Source: Sulfurimonas hongkongensis | GTDB lineage: Bacteria; Campylobacterota; Campylobacteria; Campylobacterales; Sulfurimonadaceae | Direction: 5' to 3' | DNA length: 64,000 nt | NCBI RefSeq assembly: GCF_000445475.1 | Contig: NZ_AUPZ01000002.1 | Coordinates: 248,001-312,000 of the forward strand | Shown: one piece after another, positions 9,299 through 18,775 of the stretch | Numbering within the stretch: the first letter of the stretch is position 1 | Layout: every line of letters starts with the position of its first letter | Made by a program: the position numbers and the translations under genes | The notes under the pieces: model-generated | Database searches by the model: none | The model's input: only the letters and a program-made list of their open reading frames with translations | Told to the model about the DNA's origin: nothing

Positions 9299-10110
9299 TG
9301 CTTCTAGTGGCGTTTATATTAGGCTTACTCTTTGGCTCTTTTTTAAATGTAGTCATACTTAGAATTCCAAAAAATGAAAGTGTTGTTTTTGGTGCATCAC
9401 ACTGTTATAGTTGCAAAACTTCGCTAAAACCTTGGCACAATATCCCCATCATCTCATGGATATTTTTAAGGGGCAAATGCTCATATTGCTCTGCTAAAAT
9501 ATCCATGCAATATCCCATCATAGAGTTACTATCTGGACTTATCTTCTTAGTAATTGCAGCTAAATTTACGTTAACACTACCAGCTCTTTTTATAGCTCTT
9601 AGTTTTTTAATGCTCCTAGCACTTTCGATGATAGATTTTCGCTATAAAATGGTTCCTGATTCACTAAATTTATTGGCTATCTTTTTTGCAATACTAGGAG
9701 CGTGGAGTCTAGATGGAATACTTTTAAACCTACAAAACGCCCTACTTTTTGCGGGTGGTTTTACCCTTCTTAGATTTGCACTTTCATACTATCTAACTTC
9801 ATCTATATACAGAGCAGCGCAAAAGAATAAAACCTCTTGGAACAAGTTCTATGATAGAACTCCATTTATCGAAGCTATGGGAGAGGGAGATATTATGGTA
9901 GCAGCTACTATGGGAGCTCTGCTTGGTGTTAAACTAACGCTTGTAGCTATATTTTTATCAGCTCTTTTGGCACTTCCTGTTATGCTATTGGTATTAAAAA
10001 GAAGTATTGAGCAGCAGAGAGTTCCTTTTGTGCCTTTTTTAGCGTTAGCCTCATTTATAGTCTATATCTTTGACTCTCCTATCTTAGCTTATATCGAGGC
10101 AACTTACTGA
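9298..10110 (+). CDS. Prepilin peptidase / N-methyltransferase (A24 family)
   Basis: Polytopic inner-membrane aspartyl peptidase that cleaves leaders of type IV pilins and type II secretion pseudopilins. The N-terminal methyltransferase domain has two CxxC pairs (CYSC and CSYC) that usually bind zinc. The two catalytic aspartates are in MIDFRYKMVPD and in the GEGDIM motif. About eight hydrophobic segments follow. No pilin genes are in the window, so substrates lie elsewhere. It would be called PilD or a competence peptidase by different annotators. Confidence 0.93.
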   Translation: MLLVAFILGLLFGSFLNVVILRIPKNESVVFGASHCYSCKTSLKPWHNIPIISWIFLRGKCSYCSAKISMQYPIIELLSGLIFLVIAAKFTLTLPALFIALSFLMLLALSMIDFRYKMVPDSLNLLAIFFAILGAWSLDGILLNLQNALLFAGGFTLLRFALSYYLTSSIYRAAQKNKTSWNKFYDRTPFIEAMGEGDIMVAATMGALLGVKLTLVAIFLSALLALPVMLLVLKRSIEQQRVPFVPFLALASFIVYIFDSPILAYIEATY

Positions 10111-10111
10111 T

Positions 10112-11131
10112 ATGCATAAACTAAAAAACTACATAAACGACAACTTTTACATACTCTTTTTATCTATGTTTATACCTCTGTTTGCTATAGCAACAGTTGT
10201 ATTTATGATAAAGTTAGCGACATACACAGCCGTTATACAGCTTAACATCTTGGATATGACAAAGTTATTTCTTTTTGTGCTTCCTGAAATTCTGTTTTAT
10301 ACACTTCCTATAACATTTTTCACAGCAGCCACGCTTACACTTTTTAGACTCTCAACTGACAATGAAATGGTAGTGTTATTCTCTCTTGGTATCCATCCAA
10401 AATTTATATTAAAGATACTTTTAAAACCTGCCATTACCCTAAGTCTTTTGCTGGCTTTTAACTTTCTTGTACTTATTCCTCATGCAAAGACGCTCTCAAG
10501 CAACTTTATCTCTTATAAAAAAAGTGAAGCAAAGTTTAACCTAAGTGCATCAGAATTTGGTCATAGTTTTGGTAGTTGGCTTTTGTATATTGGTGCAGAT
10601 AATCAAGATGAAACTTACTCGGATGTTATCCTTTTTAACAAAAATATAGAAGAAGAGATCATCATTAGTGCCAATCGAGCCGAAATCATCAACAATGCTG
10701 GGATACTTAGGCTAAAACTTATAGATGGAGAGGGTTATAGTTACTCTAAAGAAAAGTTTTCACAAATTAGTTTTGACACTATGTTTATAAATGATACTAT
10801 GACTACAGACCTATCAGTTTATAAAACACCACTGGAGTACTGGCTCTCAGATGAGAGAAAAGATAAAAAAAAGCATAAGATGATAACCAATACTCTTTTG
10901 AGTATCTTTCCTATTCTTAGTCTATATTTAGTTGCTAGCATCGGTATAGCCCATGTAAGGCATCAAAAAGCTAGACTATATCTATATCTTTTTATAGATA
11001 TTGTTATCTACTACGGAACTACTCTATGGCTTCAAAAAGCACTTGGCTACTATACTATCCCAGCAGTTTCTCTAACTTGGCTTATAGTGACTTATGCCAT
11101 CTATAAAAAGACCATTTTAGCTAGGTTTTAA
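10112..11131 (+). CDS. LptF/LptG-family lipopolysaccharide export permease
   Basis: YjgP/YjgQ-type membrane subunit of the LPS export ABC transporter. It shows the family layout: transmembrane segments at the N-terminus (about residues 15-120), a large periplasmic beta-jellyroll middle part (about 120-250) and C-terminal transmembrane helices. Sequence alone does not separate LptF from LptG. It is followed 7 bases later by truA, an order also seen in Helicobacter pylori (truA beside a YjgP/YjgQ gene). Confidence 0.87.
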   Translation: MHKLKNYINDNFYILFLSMFIPLFAIATVVFMIKLATYTAVIQLNILDMTKLFLFVLPEILFYTLPITFFTAATLTLFRLSTDNEMVVLFSLGIHPKFILKILLKPAITLSLLLAFNFLVLIPHAKTLSSNFISYKKSEAKFNLSASEFGHSFGSWLLYIGADNQDETYSDVILFNKNIEEEIIISANRAEIINNAGILRLKLIDGEGYSYSKEKFSQISFDTMFINDTMTTDLSVYKTPLEYWLSDERKDKKKHKMITNTLLSIFPILSLYLVASIGIAHVRHQKARLYLYLFIDIVIYYGTTLWLQKALGYYTIPAVSLTWLIVTYAIYKKTILARF

Positions 11132-11138
11132 CTTATAT

Positions 11139-11849
11139 ATGCGATGCGCTATAACTCTCTCTTACAATGGAACTCATTTTCTAGGTTCACAAGTACAAAA
11201 AAGTTCCACAAATACTATAGTAGGAACCCTAGAAGCAGCTCTTTTAAAACTAGGGATTGACTCTAAGATTGTTGCATCTGGTAGAACTGACAAAGGAGTT
11301 CACGCATCTGCTCAGGTTTGTCATCTTGATTTACCACAATTTTGGAATGACTTAGAAAAACTAAAAAGAGTTTTAAACTCCATGCTCCCTCCTAGCATCT
11401 TAATCAAAAGCGTAAAAAAAGTAGATGATTCTTTTCATGCAAGATATAGCGCTAAAAAAAGAGTCTATAGATATATGATAAAAGTAGCTAAGAGAAACCC
11501 ATTTGAAGATGATTTTGTAACTTTTGTTGACTCACTAGATTTTAAAAAGATAGAGAAAAATATAAAGCTTTATAAGGGAAGACATAACTTTGCTAACTTT
11601 ATGAAGGTGGGAAGTGATACAAAGAGTAGCATCCGAGAAGTTTACAAAGCCTTTGCCTATAGACACAAAGGCTTTATAGTTTTGCACTTTGAAGCAAATG
11701 GATACTTAAGAAGTCAAATCCGTTTTATGGTAGCTGGACTTTTAAATCTAGATAAAAATGAGATCAAAGAGTCTCTAGCTTGTAAAAAGAAGTACAAACT
11801 AAAGCCAGCGCCTAGCAATGGACTTTACTTAGCAAAAGTTAAATATTAA
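11139..11849 (+). CDS. truA: tRNA pseudouridine synthase A
   Basis: Converts uridines 38-40 in the tRNA anticodon stem to pseudouridine. The catalytic Asp lies in the SGRTDKGVHA motif at about residues 48-57. RVYRYMI, RHNFANFMK and the C-terminal FEANGYLRSQIRFMVAGLL block are present. At 236 aa it is slightly short but complete. Last gene of the coaBC-uppS-peptidase-permease run. Confidence 0.95.
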   Translation: MRCAITLSYNGTHFLGSQVQKSSTNTIVGTLEAALLKLGIDSKIVASGRTDKGVHASAQVCHLDLPQFWNDLEKLKRVLNSMLPPSILIKSVKKVDDSFHARYSAKKRVYRYMIKVAKRNPFEDDFVTFVDSLDFKKIEKNIKLYKGRHNFANFMKVGSDTKSSIREVYKAFAYRHKGFIVLHFEANGYLRSQIRFMVAGLLNLDKNEIKESLACKKKYKLKPAPSNGLYLAKVKY

Positions 11850-11945
11850 AGCCACTCTTTTTTAAGCTTTAAACTATCTTTTAAATAAAATAGACATTTT
11901 AAACAAAACTAAGTACAATTTCGACAACTATAAGGATTAAGATAG

Positions 11946-12680
11946 ATGCAAATATTTGGAAAGTACTCAACAAACTTTGATATGGACTACTTAGTAGAAC
12001 AATATATTTATTTTAATGAGAGTGATGAAGATGAAATCACTACCGATGAGCTTGAAATTCTACTCAAAAAAAAGAGAAAAAATGTAGCTGGGACTATCAT
12101 ACTTTACAACCCTGAAACAAGCCCAGTAGGCTTTAAACTTAGTAGATTTTTAAAAGAAGATGGCTTTGATGGGTATGATAAATTTGTTACACTTAATGAA
12201 TACCCTATGAGTTATGTTATAAATGCAGGACTTAAAAAAGTATATCCTAAAAAACTTGTAGAGATAAAGTACCTTTTTTCACTTAACAGAGAAAACATAG
12301 AACCAACACCCATCTTAGAAGAGTTTGATGCTGATTTAGACAAGTTCAACTCGAACCAATACACAAGATACGATAAAAAATTAAACTATCTTGATATCCC
12401 AAACATTAGACTTAGTGGTAAGTTTGTCTTTTTTGGCTCTGGTCACAAGCATGACAGACACCATAAAGCTATCATCGCCTATGTTAGAGCCTTGTCTGCT
12501 CAAGTTCAAAAGTTAGATAAAAATATAGTATTTATGTATGACAATAACCATGATGAGGATGAAGCTCTAGAGATTGGCTACTTTTTATCTCCACTAGCTT
12601 TAGGAAAAGCAAAAGAATTAAGAGCAAAAGGTTTTAAAGAGGCTTTTAAAACGATACCACCAAAAGTTCAAAAGCTATAA
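11946..12680 (+). CDS. Conserved protein of unknown function
   Basis: A 244-aa protein without signal peptide or membrane segment. The N-terminus is acidic (YFNESDEDEITTDELEILL), the centre has a Lys-rich patch, and GSGHKHDRHHKAIIAYVRAL at about 172-191 is a His-rich stretch that might bind metal or nucleotide. I recognise no named domain. The start follows an ATAAGGA site. It abuts the ATP-grasp gene tail to tail with no spacer. Confidence 0.75.
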   Translation: MQIFGKYSTNFDMDYLVEQYIYFNESDEDEITTDELEILLKKKRKNVAGTIILYNPETSPVGFKLSRFLKEDGFDGYDKFVTLNEYPMSYVINAGLKKVYPKKLVEIKYLFSLNRENIEPTPILEEFDADLDKFNSNQYTRYDKKLNYLDIPNIRLSGKFVFFGSGHKHDRHHKAIIAYVRALSAQVQKLDKNIVFMYDNNHDEDEALEIGYFLSPLALGKAKELRAKGFKEAFKTIPPKVQKL

Positions 12681-13634
12681 TTAAAAATTTTCAAAACCAA
12701 GAACAAATTCTACTCTCTTTTGTACATTAGCTCTTTTAGAGGCTACTTTTTCTTTTTCTATCTTTCTAAGGCGAGGAAGCAACCCTTTAGAGTTAGCTAC
12801 TTGTATGGAAAGTCCTGGTCTTGCATTTAGCTCTAAAAGCATAGCACCTTTGTTTTTATCGAGTACTATATCTGCACCTAAATAACCAAGATTAGTCATA
12901 TCATAACAGCTACATGCTAAGAGTAGAAGTTCCTTCCAATTGTCTATTTTTATACCATCAAAACTATGTTTTGTATCTGGATGAATAAGAATTTTTTCAC
13001 TATTCATTACAGCGTTTATTGGCTTACCTGTTTTGATATCAAGCCCAACGCCAACTGCTCCTTGATGCAAGTTCGCTTTGCCATCTGACGCTTTTGTAGA
13101 GAGACGAAGCATAGCCATCACAGGATAGCCTTGAAAAACTATGATACGGATATCGGGAACACCTTGATAAGAGTAATCATCAAACACGGCATCTGCTTCT
13201 ATCAAAGTCTCTACAAGTGCGACATCTTGGTCCCCAGAGAGTGAGTAAAGTCCTGCTAAAATATTTGTAACATGCTTCGTTACCTCTTGAAGTCCTATAA
13301 CCATACCACTCGATTTGATAAAGCCGTCACCATCTCTACCTTTGATAACCAAAATCCCTTTACCACCAGAACCACATGCTGGTTTTATAGCAAAAGAAGA
13401 GATGTTTTTTAGCTTTTCTAAAAGTCTATAAACATCATGTTGATATCGTACAACAAAAAGAAGCTCAGGAGTATTTATACCATACTCTTGTGCTAAGAGT
13501 TTAGTTTGAAGCTTATTATCTACAAGAGGAAATAGTTTGCGGTCATTGTAGCGACTGATAAACTCAATATTGCGACTATTCATCCCCAATATTCCTCTTC
13601 TCTTAAGTGTAAAAGGTCCTATGAAGTTTAACAT
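12681..13634 (-). CDS. RimK-like ATP-grasp ligase (alpha-L-glutamate ligase-like)
   Basis: Cytoplasmic ATP-grasp enzyme expected to form an amide or peptide bond using ATP. Visible ATP-grasp elements are FAIKPACGSGGKGILVI (nucleotide-binding glycine loop), IRIIVFQGYPVMAMLRL and the metal-binding ELNARPGLSIQVAN. It is the last of three genes transcribed together; its ATG follows the stop of the transglutaminase-like gene directly. The same trio recurs in many Proteobacteria, where the ligase, an inactive transglutaminase and a retropepsin-like protein are predicted to modify peptides at the envelope. The substrate is not known from sequence. Confidence 0.88.
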   Translation of the reverse strand: MLNFIGPFTLKRRGILGMNSRNIEFISRYNDRKLFPLVDNKLQTKLLAQEYGINTPELLFVVRYQHDVYRLLEKLKNISSFAIKPACGSGGKGILVIKGRDGDGFIKSSGMVIGLQEVTKHVTNILAGLYSLSGDQDVALVETLIEADAVFDDYSYQGVPDIRIIVFQGYPVMAMLRLSTKASDGKANLHQGAVGVGLDIKTGKPINAVMNSEKILIHPDTKHSFDGIKIDNWKELLLLACSCYDMTNLGYLGADIVLDKNKGAMLLELNARPGLSIQVANSKGLLPRLRKIEKEKVASKRANVQKRVEFVLGFENF

Positions 13635-15155
13635 TTAAATATTTTTAAACTCACGGAAACGACGAAGTTCTAAGAGTCTATAACCGGTATATCTTCCCAT
13701 TAAAATCATAAGTGCAATAACTATAAGATGAAGCTCAGGAAAGTTAAAAAATAGATGTGCTACATATCCATTGATCATCGCCATATAAGCAAGTATCGCA
13801 ACCAAAAGACTTCCACTTCCTTGTGTTAAAACCTCTTTTGCACCCTCTTCTTCCCATAGTATAGACATTCTTTCTATTGTCCATGCAAGGATTATTATAG
13901 GGAAAAATGCTACACTCATCCCAGTATTGAATCCCATCTCATACCCTATAAGAGTCATAAATGCGACTAAAAATATAACGATAACTATGATAGTAGCAAT
14001 CCTAGAAACTAGTAAAAGGTTAAGATTTGAGAGGTAACCTCTAAGCAGAAGTCCGATAGCAACAAGAACAACAAAATTTAGTAGTCCTAAAAAGAGTGAT
14101 GTTTGTAAAAAGGCCATAGCGATAAGCACAGGCATAAATGTTCCAGAGGTCTTTACGCCAATGATTAGACGCATAAAAACAGTTATGAGCGCACCAATAG
14201 GTAAAAGAAGAAGCATTTTAAAGATACTTTGTTCCTCTATTGGCAAACGATGAACGCTAAAGATACCAAATCCACTCTCATCAAAATGAGCCTTTGCAAG
14301 TTCAAGTGCTGGCATATTTTGCTTAACCATTGAAAAATTTACTGTTGCATTTGTTCCACCTACAACATCTATGAGTGATTTTCCACCTCTTGTCCACAAA
14401 AGGAAGTTTTTGTTTACATCTTGTAGTGCATTTTTTGGATCAAATAGTATCCACTCACCTTTATCCAAAACTTCTATTACAGAGGTGAGTGCTTTATTAC
14501 GCCTTGCATCTTCTAGTTCTAGTGCAAGAGATACTCTATGCACAACTCCTGCATCAGTTAAGAGTTTACTAAGCACATCCATATAGTTATGCTTAAGTAA
14601 AAGCAGAGAACTATCATCTCTTTTTTCTATATTTTTAAGAATTTTAATAAGCTCTCTGGTAAAAGTGATATTGTTACTTGATTTTGCATATGCAAGGTCG
14701 AGTATCTCTTTTGCAGCTATCTGCTCAGAAGCACTCCATAAAATATCATCTTTAGGATTTAGTTTTGACTCAACTTTGTTTAAAGGCAGATCATCTGTGA
14801 AGTCTTGAACAATCTGTGCCTTATAGTAGAGGACCTGTTTTCCTTTTGCTTGACGAATGCTCCACTCTCCACGCTTGATGCCATCTTTTTGCACCATACT
14901 AAAACCATACCCAGCTGAGACACTCTGCTCAAAATAGAGTTTATATCCTGAAGTATCCTCAGGTAAAGATAAACTAACAGTTATAGGCGTGTTGTTTTGT
15001 GCTTTAAACTCCACTCTTGCTTCAACCATCCAAACATCTTTTTTCTCACTTGATAAAAAAGGAATCTGCGTTTGTTCATGTCTCATTATGGCTATAAAAA
15101 CACCTAAGAGTGCTAAAAAAAATACAAATAAATATAAGAGGTTTTTGGATATCAT
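13635..15155 (-). CDS. Inactive transglutaminase-like domain fused to a seven-helix membrane domain
   Basis: A 506-aa protein with an N-terminal membrane anchor (about 7-25), a periplasmic transglutaminase-like region (about 30-290) and about seven transmembrane helices in the C-terminal 200 residues. In this region the Cys-His-Asp triad of transglutaminases is not evident, and cysteine is absent from the protein, in line with the family name. It overlaps the upstream lipoprotein gene as TAATG and touches the ATP-grasp gene, so the trio is very likely one operon. It may scaffold a substrate for the ligase and the retropepsin-like protein; that is inference. Confidence 0.87.
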   Translation of the reverse strand: MISKNLLYLFVFFLALLGVFIAIMRHEQTQIPFLSSEKKDVWMVEARVEFKAQNNTPITVSLSLPEDTSGYKLYFEQSVSAGYGFSMVQKDGIKRGEWSIRQAKGKQVLYYKAQIVQDFTDDLPLNKVESKLNPKDDILWSASEQIAAKEILDLAYAKSSNNITFTRELIKILKNIEKRDDSSLLLLKHNYMDVLSKLLTDAGVVHRVSLALELEDARRNKALTSVIEVLDKGEWILFDPKNALQDVNKNFLLWTRGGKSLIDVVGGTNATVNFSMVKQNMPALELAKAHFDESGFGIFSVHRLPIEEQSIFKMLLLLPIGALITVFMRLIIGVKTSGTFMPVLIAMAFLQTSLFLGLLNFVVLVAIGLLLRGYLSNLNLLLVSRIATIIVIVIFLVAFMTLIGYEMGFNTGMSVAFFPIIILAWTIERMSILWEEEGAKEVLTQGSGSLLVAILAYMAMINGYVAHLFFNFPELHLIVIALMILMGRYTGYRLLELRRFREFKNI

Positions 15156-15934
15156 TATTTTGTTTTTTTTCTTATAACTAATGGAGCTAGATATTCTTCG
15201 CTAACATCAACAACCATAACATCTTGAAGCGCACTACGTCCAATCAACATCGGATATTTCATATGCTCTCTATTTGTAAGAGTAAATTCACTTAACTCTT
15301 TTTTATCTCCAATAGTTATTTTAAGCACAACTATCACTCTTTTTTCATAATCTTTTTCAAGTGAAGATTGTGAAATTCTCACAACTCGAACTACTTTACG
15401 CTCTACAACATGCGATGTGCCTGTTTCTCTGTCGACTAAGGTAAATCGCACCCATTTTTTGCCATCTCTCTCAAACCTTGTTATCTCTCTTGCATCTATA
15501 GAAGAAGTCTCAGCACCTGTGTCTATCCTAGCCTCCATAACAAAGTTAGATGGATAAACATGCACTCTCTCAACACTTCCAATAACTAGCTTTTCTTTAA
15601 GAGATAGTATTTTATTTTCAACTATTATAGGTTTTTGTTTAGTTTTTACAACCTTTGTTTTAACAGGCTTTGCAGGTTTAAGTAGAGTGATCAAGTCGCT
15701 TTTTAAAGACTCAAAACTCTTAGCTTGTTGCAAAAGAGAAGTCTCTAATAATCTTTTATAATTTTCATCATGTTTTTCTAGTTTAGTATCTAGTTTTTGG
15801 CTTAAGTTTTGCTCTAAATTAGTTATCTGCTTATTTAGTGCATCAAGGTGTTGAGTGTTTGTTGTCGTGTACGCTTGTGTGCATCCACTTAAGAAAAAAA
15901 TTAAGAAAAAATATAAAAGATTTTTTACAACCAT
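15155..15934 (-). CDS. Retropepsin-like (RimB/ATP-dependent zinc protease family) lipoprotein
   Basis: The N-terminus has a lipoprotein signal peptide with lipobox LSGC, then a coiled-coil spacer (about 30-110), then a C-terminal domain with RIDTGAETSSIDA, the DTG signature of retropepsin-type aspartic peptidases. Older annotation calls this family ATP-dependent zinc protease; the motif supports an aspartic-peptidase fold instead. KVVRVV, EFTLTNR and MLIGRSAL are further conserved blocks. First gene of the trio with the transglutaminase-like and ATP-grasp genes. Membrane anchoring puts it in the periplasm. Confidence 0.85.
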   Translation of the reverse strand: MVVKNLLYFFLIFFLSGCTQAYTTTNTQHLDALNKQITNLEQNLSQKLDTKLEKHDENYKRLLETSLLQQAKSFESLKSDLITLLKPAKPVKTKVVKTKQKPIIVENKILSLKEKLVIGSVERVHVYPSNFVMEARIDTGAETSSIDAREITRFERDGKKWVRFTLVDRETGTSHVVERKVVRVVRISQSSLEKDYEKRVIVVLKITIGDKKELSEFTLTNREHMKYPMLIGRSALQDVMVVDVSEEYLAPLVIRKKTK

Positions 15935-16020
15935 TTTGCACCATTACTAAATAATTTTTTTTGCATTATATCTCACTTTTTAGTAATGTTACAATAGCTA
16001 TATTATAAAATTTTGTTAAA

Positions 16021-16107
16021 TTGAACCTTCTGATTAGTCTATAAACTAGATTCCGTGTCAAGCACGGAATGACGGAACACGCGTCATCCTGAACTTGATT
16101 CAGGATC
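16021..16107. repeat. Dispersed double-hairpin repeat, copy 1
   Basis: Holds two perfect hairpins: ATTCCGTG/CACGGAAT (16050-16070, 5-base loop) and ATCCTGAA/TTCAGGAT (16086-16106, 5-base loop), separated by a short GACGGAACACGCGT spacer. A diverged, oppositely oriented copy is at 51633-51763. Repeats with these hairpin cores occur in noncoding DNA of unrelated bacteria. It fills most of the gap between glyS and the lipoprotein gene. Confidence 0.8.
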
Positions 16108-16171
16108 TACCTTAATAATTGTTCAGAGCACTCAGTTGTTTATAGCATTCAATTAAAGAAACCTTTTAAAA

Positions 16172-18190
16172 CTACAGACTTACTTCTTTTATATCTGCAA
16201 TCTTTAGGATGCTCTTATATATAGATGCTACTAAAGATTTTCTATTATTTTTTATAGCTTCATCATCAGCATTTACCATCACATCTTCAAAAAACCGATC
16301 TAGCTCTGGTTTTAATCCAAGTAGTGCATCTAGCTCTTCTTCATAAGAGTCATATCTACTAGATGCTACTTTTTTATACGCATCATGAAGTTCACGCTCT
16401 GCATCTTCTTCAAAAAGCTTTGCATCTACATTCATTTTTAAGCTCAAATCTATATCTTTAGTGATATTTGCAACTCTTTTAAATGTAGAAAAAGATTCGC
16501 TAAAACCTTCTGAGGAAGCGATATTTGAGAGTGCTTCTATCTTTTTACCCATTGAAACTATCTCTCTCTCGCTAGATGCAATGACAGCTTCGACTATAGA
16601 AGGATTTACTTTGTAGTACTGTTTTATACGCTCTAAAAAGAAGCTCTCTAACTTCTTCATATCTATAGGTGCATATATAGAAGCAAGCTCTTTAACGCTC
16701 TTTACTATATTAAACTCAAAACCATACTCTTTAGTGATTCTTATGATGCCATTTACCGCACGGCGAAGAGCAAAAGGGTCTCTTGAGCCTGTTGGAATTT
16801 CGTTTATACTAAAGAGTGCTAAAAGAGTGTCAAGCTTAATGCTCATCGCAACAACTGCACTCATAGGAGTTGATGGTAAGTCACTATCTTCACCATCTGG
16901 CAAGTACTGCTCTTTTATCGCAGTTGCCACTTCACTACTCTCGCCCTGTTTTAGTGCGTAGTAATATCCCATCAGCCCTTGAAGCTCTGTAAACTCATAA
17001 ACCATCTCACTTGTAAGATCCGCCTTAGCCAGAGAGACAGCTCGCACCAAATCCTCTTTTTTAGCATCTACTCTGTATTTATCAAAGAGTGCACTTGCAA
17101 TCTTTGCTTCTCTTTTTACTTTATCTTTTACACTTCCTAGACCTTTAAAAAATGCAACCTTCTCAAGTCCATCTGTACTTAAACCCTCTCTTATATCATT
17201 ATCATAAAAGAAGAGTCCATCAGCTAAACGAGGACGAAGAACTCTCTCATTTCCCTCCACAACCTTTGAGTAATCTTCTGTAAGTGCATTTGAGACAACT
17301 ACAAACTTATTTAAGAGCCTACCCTCTTTAAAGACTGCAAAATATCTCTGATGCTCTTTCATAGAAGTGATAATAACCTCAGGAGGAAGTCTTAAAAACT
17401 CCTCATCAAATGAACCTAAAAGTGCTTTAGGATGTTCAGTTATCGCCACTATCTCATTAAGCAGCTCTTTATCAGCATCTATACTTATGTTGTACTCTTT
17501 CTCTAAAGCTACAAAATCATTTAAAATATCTTCTCTTCTTTGCTCTTGAAATAGTGTAACTCCACCAGCCTTTAATGCATCAAAATACTCTTTTGCACCA
17601 GCTATCTCTAAAGACTCAAACCTTGAGATGCGATGTACAAAAGTCTCTTTTTTAGACTTCACACCAAAGAGTTCAACATCTACAAGCTCATCATTTAAAA
17701 GTACATTTATCCATCTTATAGGTCGTATAAAACTCTCATCTAAACTTCCCCATCTCATAGACTTGCCAAAATCAAGCGAGTTTATCCACTCTTTTATTAT
17801 GCCATCTATAAGTTCAACAGATGCCTTTCCTTTTAGATCTTTTTTATAATAAAGAACCTCTTTATTGCCCTTTGTAGAAGTGCCAATCTCATCAAGACTA
17901 ACTCCGCACTTTTTGGCAAAACCCTCAGCTGCAGGGGTTGCTTTACCATCTTTATATGCGATACTAAGAGGTGCTCCAAAAAACTCTTCTACGCTATCTG
18001 GCTGATGGGTACTGAACTCTCTATGCCAGATGACTAAACGCCTAGGAGTGTAGTAAAATTCAAAGTCGCTCAAAAGAGAGTTTTTCTCTAGTATATTTAC
18101 ATATTTTTTCTCAATATTTTTTAACTCTTTTAAAAGTGGAGCAGCTGGCAGCTCTTCAACGCCTATCTCGATAAGTAGTGGTTTTAACAT
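16172..18190 (-). CDS. glyS: Glycyl-tRNA synthetase beta subunit
   Basis: The 672-aa beta chain of the alpha2-beta2 bacterial glycyl-tRNA synthetase. The N-terminus LLIEIGVEELPA is diagnostic, as are FYYTPRRLVI, FVHRISRF, EHQRYFAV and GSRDPFALRRAVNGIIRI. The C-terminal anticodon-binding-like region with FFEDVMVNADD is complete. The alpha subunit gene (glyQ) is not in the window, so the two subunits are unlinked here, as is common in Campylobacterota. Confidence 0.96.
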   Translation of the reverse strand: MLKPLLIEIGVEELPAAPLLKELKNIEKKYVNILEKNSLLSDFEFYYTPRRLVIWHREFSTHQPDSVEEFFGAPLSIAYKDGKATPAAEGFAKKCGVSLDEIGTSTKGNKEVLYYKKDLKGKASVELIDGIIKEWINSLDFGKSMRWGSLDESFIRPIRWINVLLNDELVDVELFGVKSKKETFVHRISRFESLEIAGAKEYFDALKAGGVTLFQEQRREDILNDFVALEKEYNISIDADKELLNEIVAITEHPKALLGSFDEEFLRLPPEVIITSMKEHQRYFAVFKEGRLLNKFVVVSNALTEDYSKVVEGNERVLRPRLADGLFFYDNDIREGLSTDGLEKVAFFKGLGSVKDKVKREAKIASALFDKYRVDAKKEDLVRAVSLAKADLTSEMVYEFTELQGLMGYYYALKQGESSEVATAIKEQYLPDGEDSDLPSTPMSAVVAMSIKLDTLLALFSINEIPTGSRDPFALRRAVNGIIRITKEYGFEFNIVKSVKELASIYAPIDMKKLESFFLERIKQYYKVNPSIVEAVIASSEREIVSMGKKIEALSNIASSEGFSESFSTFKRVANITKDIDLSLKMNVDAKLFEEDAERELHDAYKKVASSRYDSYEEELDALLGLKPELDRFFEDVMVNADDEAIKNNRKSLVASIYKSILKIADIKEVSL

Positions 18191-18357
18191 AATAGTTCTC
18201 TTGTATTAAATTGAGGCGATTTTACCTACTTTTTGGTTAAAAAGTTCTTTTATAAAACGTTTCTTAAACAAGTTAGATAAACTCTTATTTATATCTAGGT
18301 AAATGATTTTGAAGTTACAATTGCACCATAAATTAAAACAAAACAAAGGAATTATAA

Positions 18358-18744
18358 ATGCCAAAGATTAACAAATATGTTGATATAGATACAGTAGAGA
18401 GAGAAGCTAAAAAAGATCTTATAGACCGTCACTCTCCATTTATCCACTGTGCGAGCACTGCAAAAGCTGGTGAGCCATTTGAAGTAACTGTAAAAATGGG
18501 TAACGAGTACTCTCATCCTGATGATTTTGATCACTACATAGAGAGTATTACACTATTTAATGGCGAAACAAAACTTGCAACTGCCTCTTATGTTCCGGGA
18601 ACTCTGGGAAATGTAAAAGCTCACAACACTACAACTTTTACAATCATCCCAACTAGCAAAAAACTAAACCTTGTAGCTCACGGATACTGTACAAAACACG
18701 GCATCTGGGAGAGCACACCTGTTACTGTAGAAGTAACAGCGTAA
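18358..18744 (+). CDS. sor: Superoxide reductase (neelaredoxin / class II desulfoferrodoxin type)
   Basis: Small cytoplasmic iron protein that reduces superoxide to hydrogen peroxide without making oxygen. The four-His one-Cys iron site is visible: His in DRHSPF, two His in YSHPDDFDHYI, and Cys plus His in GYCTKHGIWE. There is no N-terminal rubredoxin-like (FeCys4) domain, so this is the one-iron class, 128 aa. It stands alone with an AAAGGA ribosome site and is followed directly by a strong hairpin terminator, so it is probably monocistronic. It suits a microaerophile. Confidence 0.92.
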   Translation: MPKINKYVDIDTVEREAKKDLIDRHSPFIHCASTAKAGEPFEVTVKMGNEYSHPDDFDHYIESITLFNGETKLATASYVPGTLGNVKAHNTTTFTIIPTSKKLNLVAHGYCTKHGIWESTPVTVEVTA

Positions 18745-18747
18745 TTT

Positions 18748-18770
18748 TTAAAGCCCCCTTTGGGCTTTAA
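18748..18770. terminator. Bidirectional intrinsic terminator after superoxide reductase
   Basis: A perfect 9-bp stem TTAAAGCCC/GGGCTTTAA with a 5-base loop, with T-rich sequence on both sides, lies 3 bases after the superoxide reductase stop and just before the stop of the convergent EAL gene. Confidence 0.8.
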
Positions 18771-18775
18771 GTCTT

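Noticed and set aside
15155-15934. Zinc metalloprotease
   Set aside because: No HExxH motif; the DTGAETS signature fits a retropepsin-like aspartic peptidase in spite of the traditional family name.
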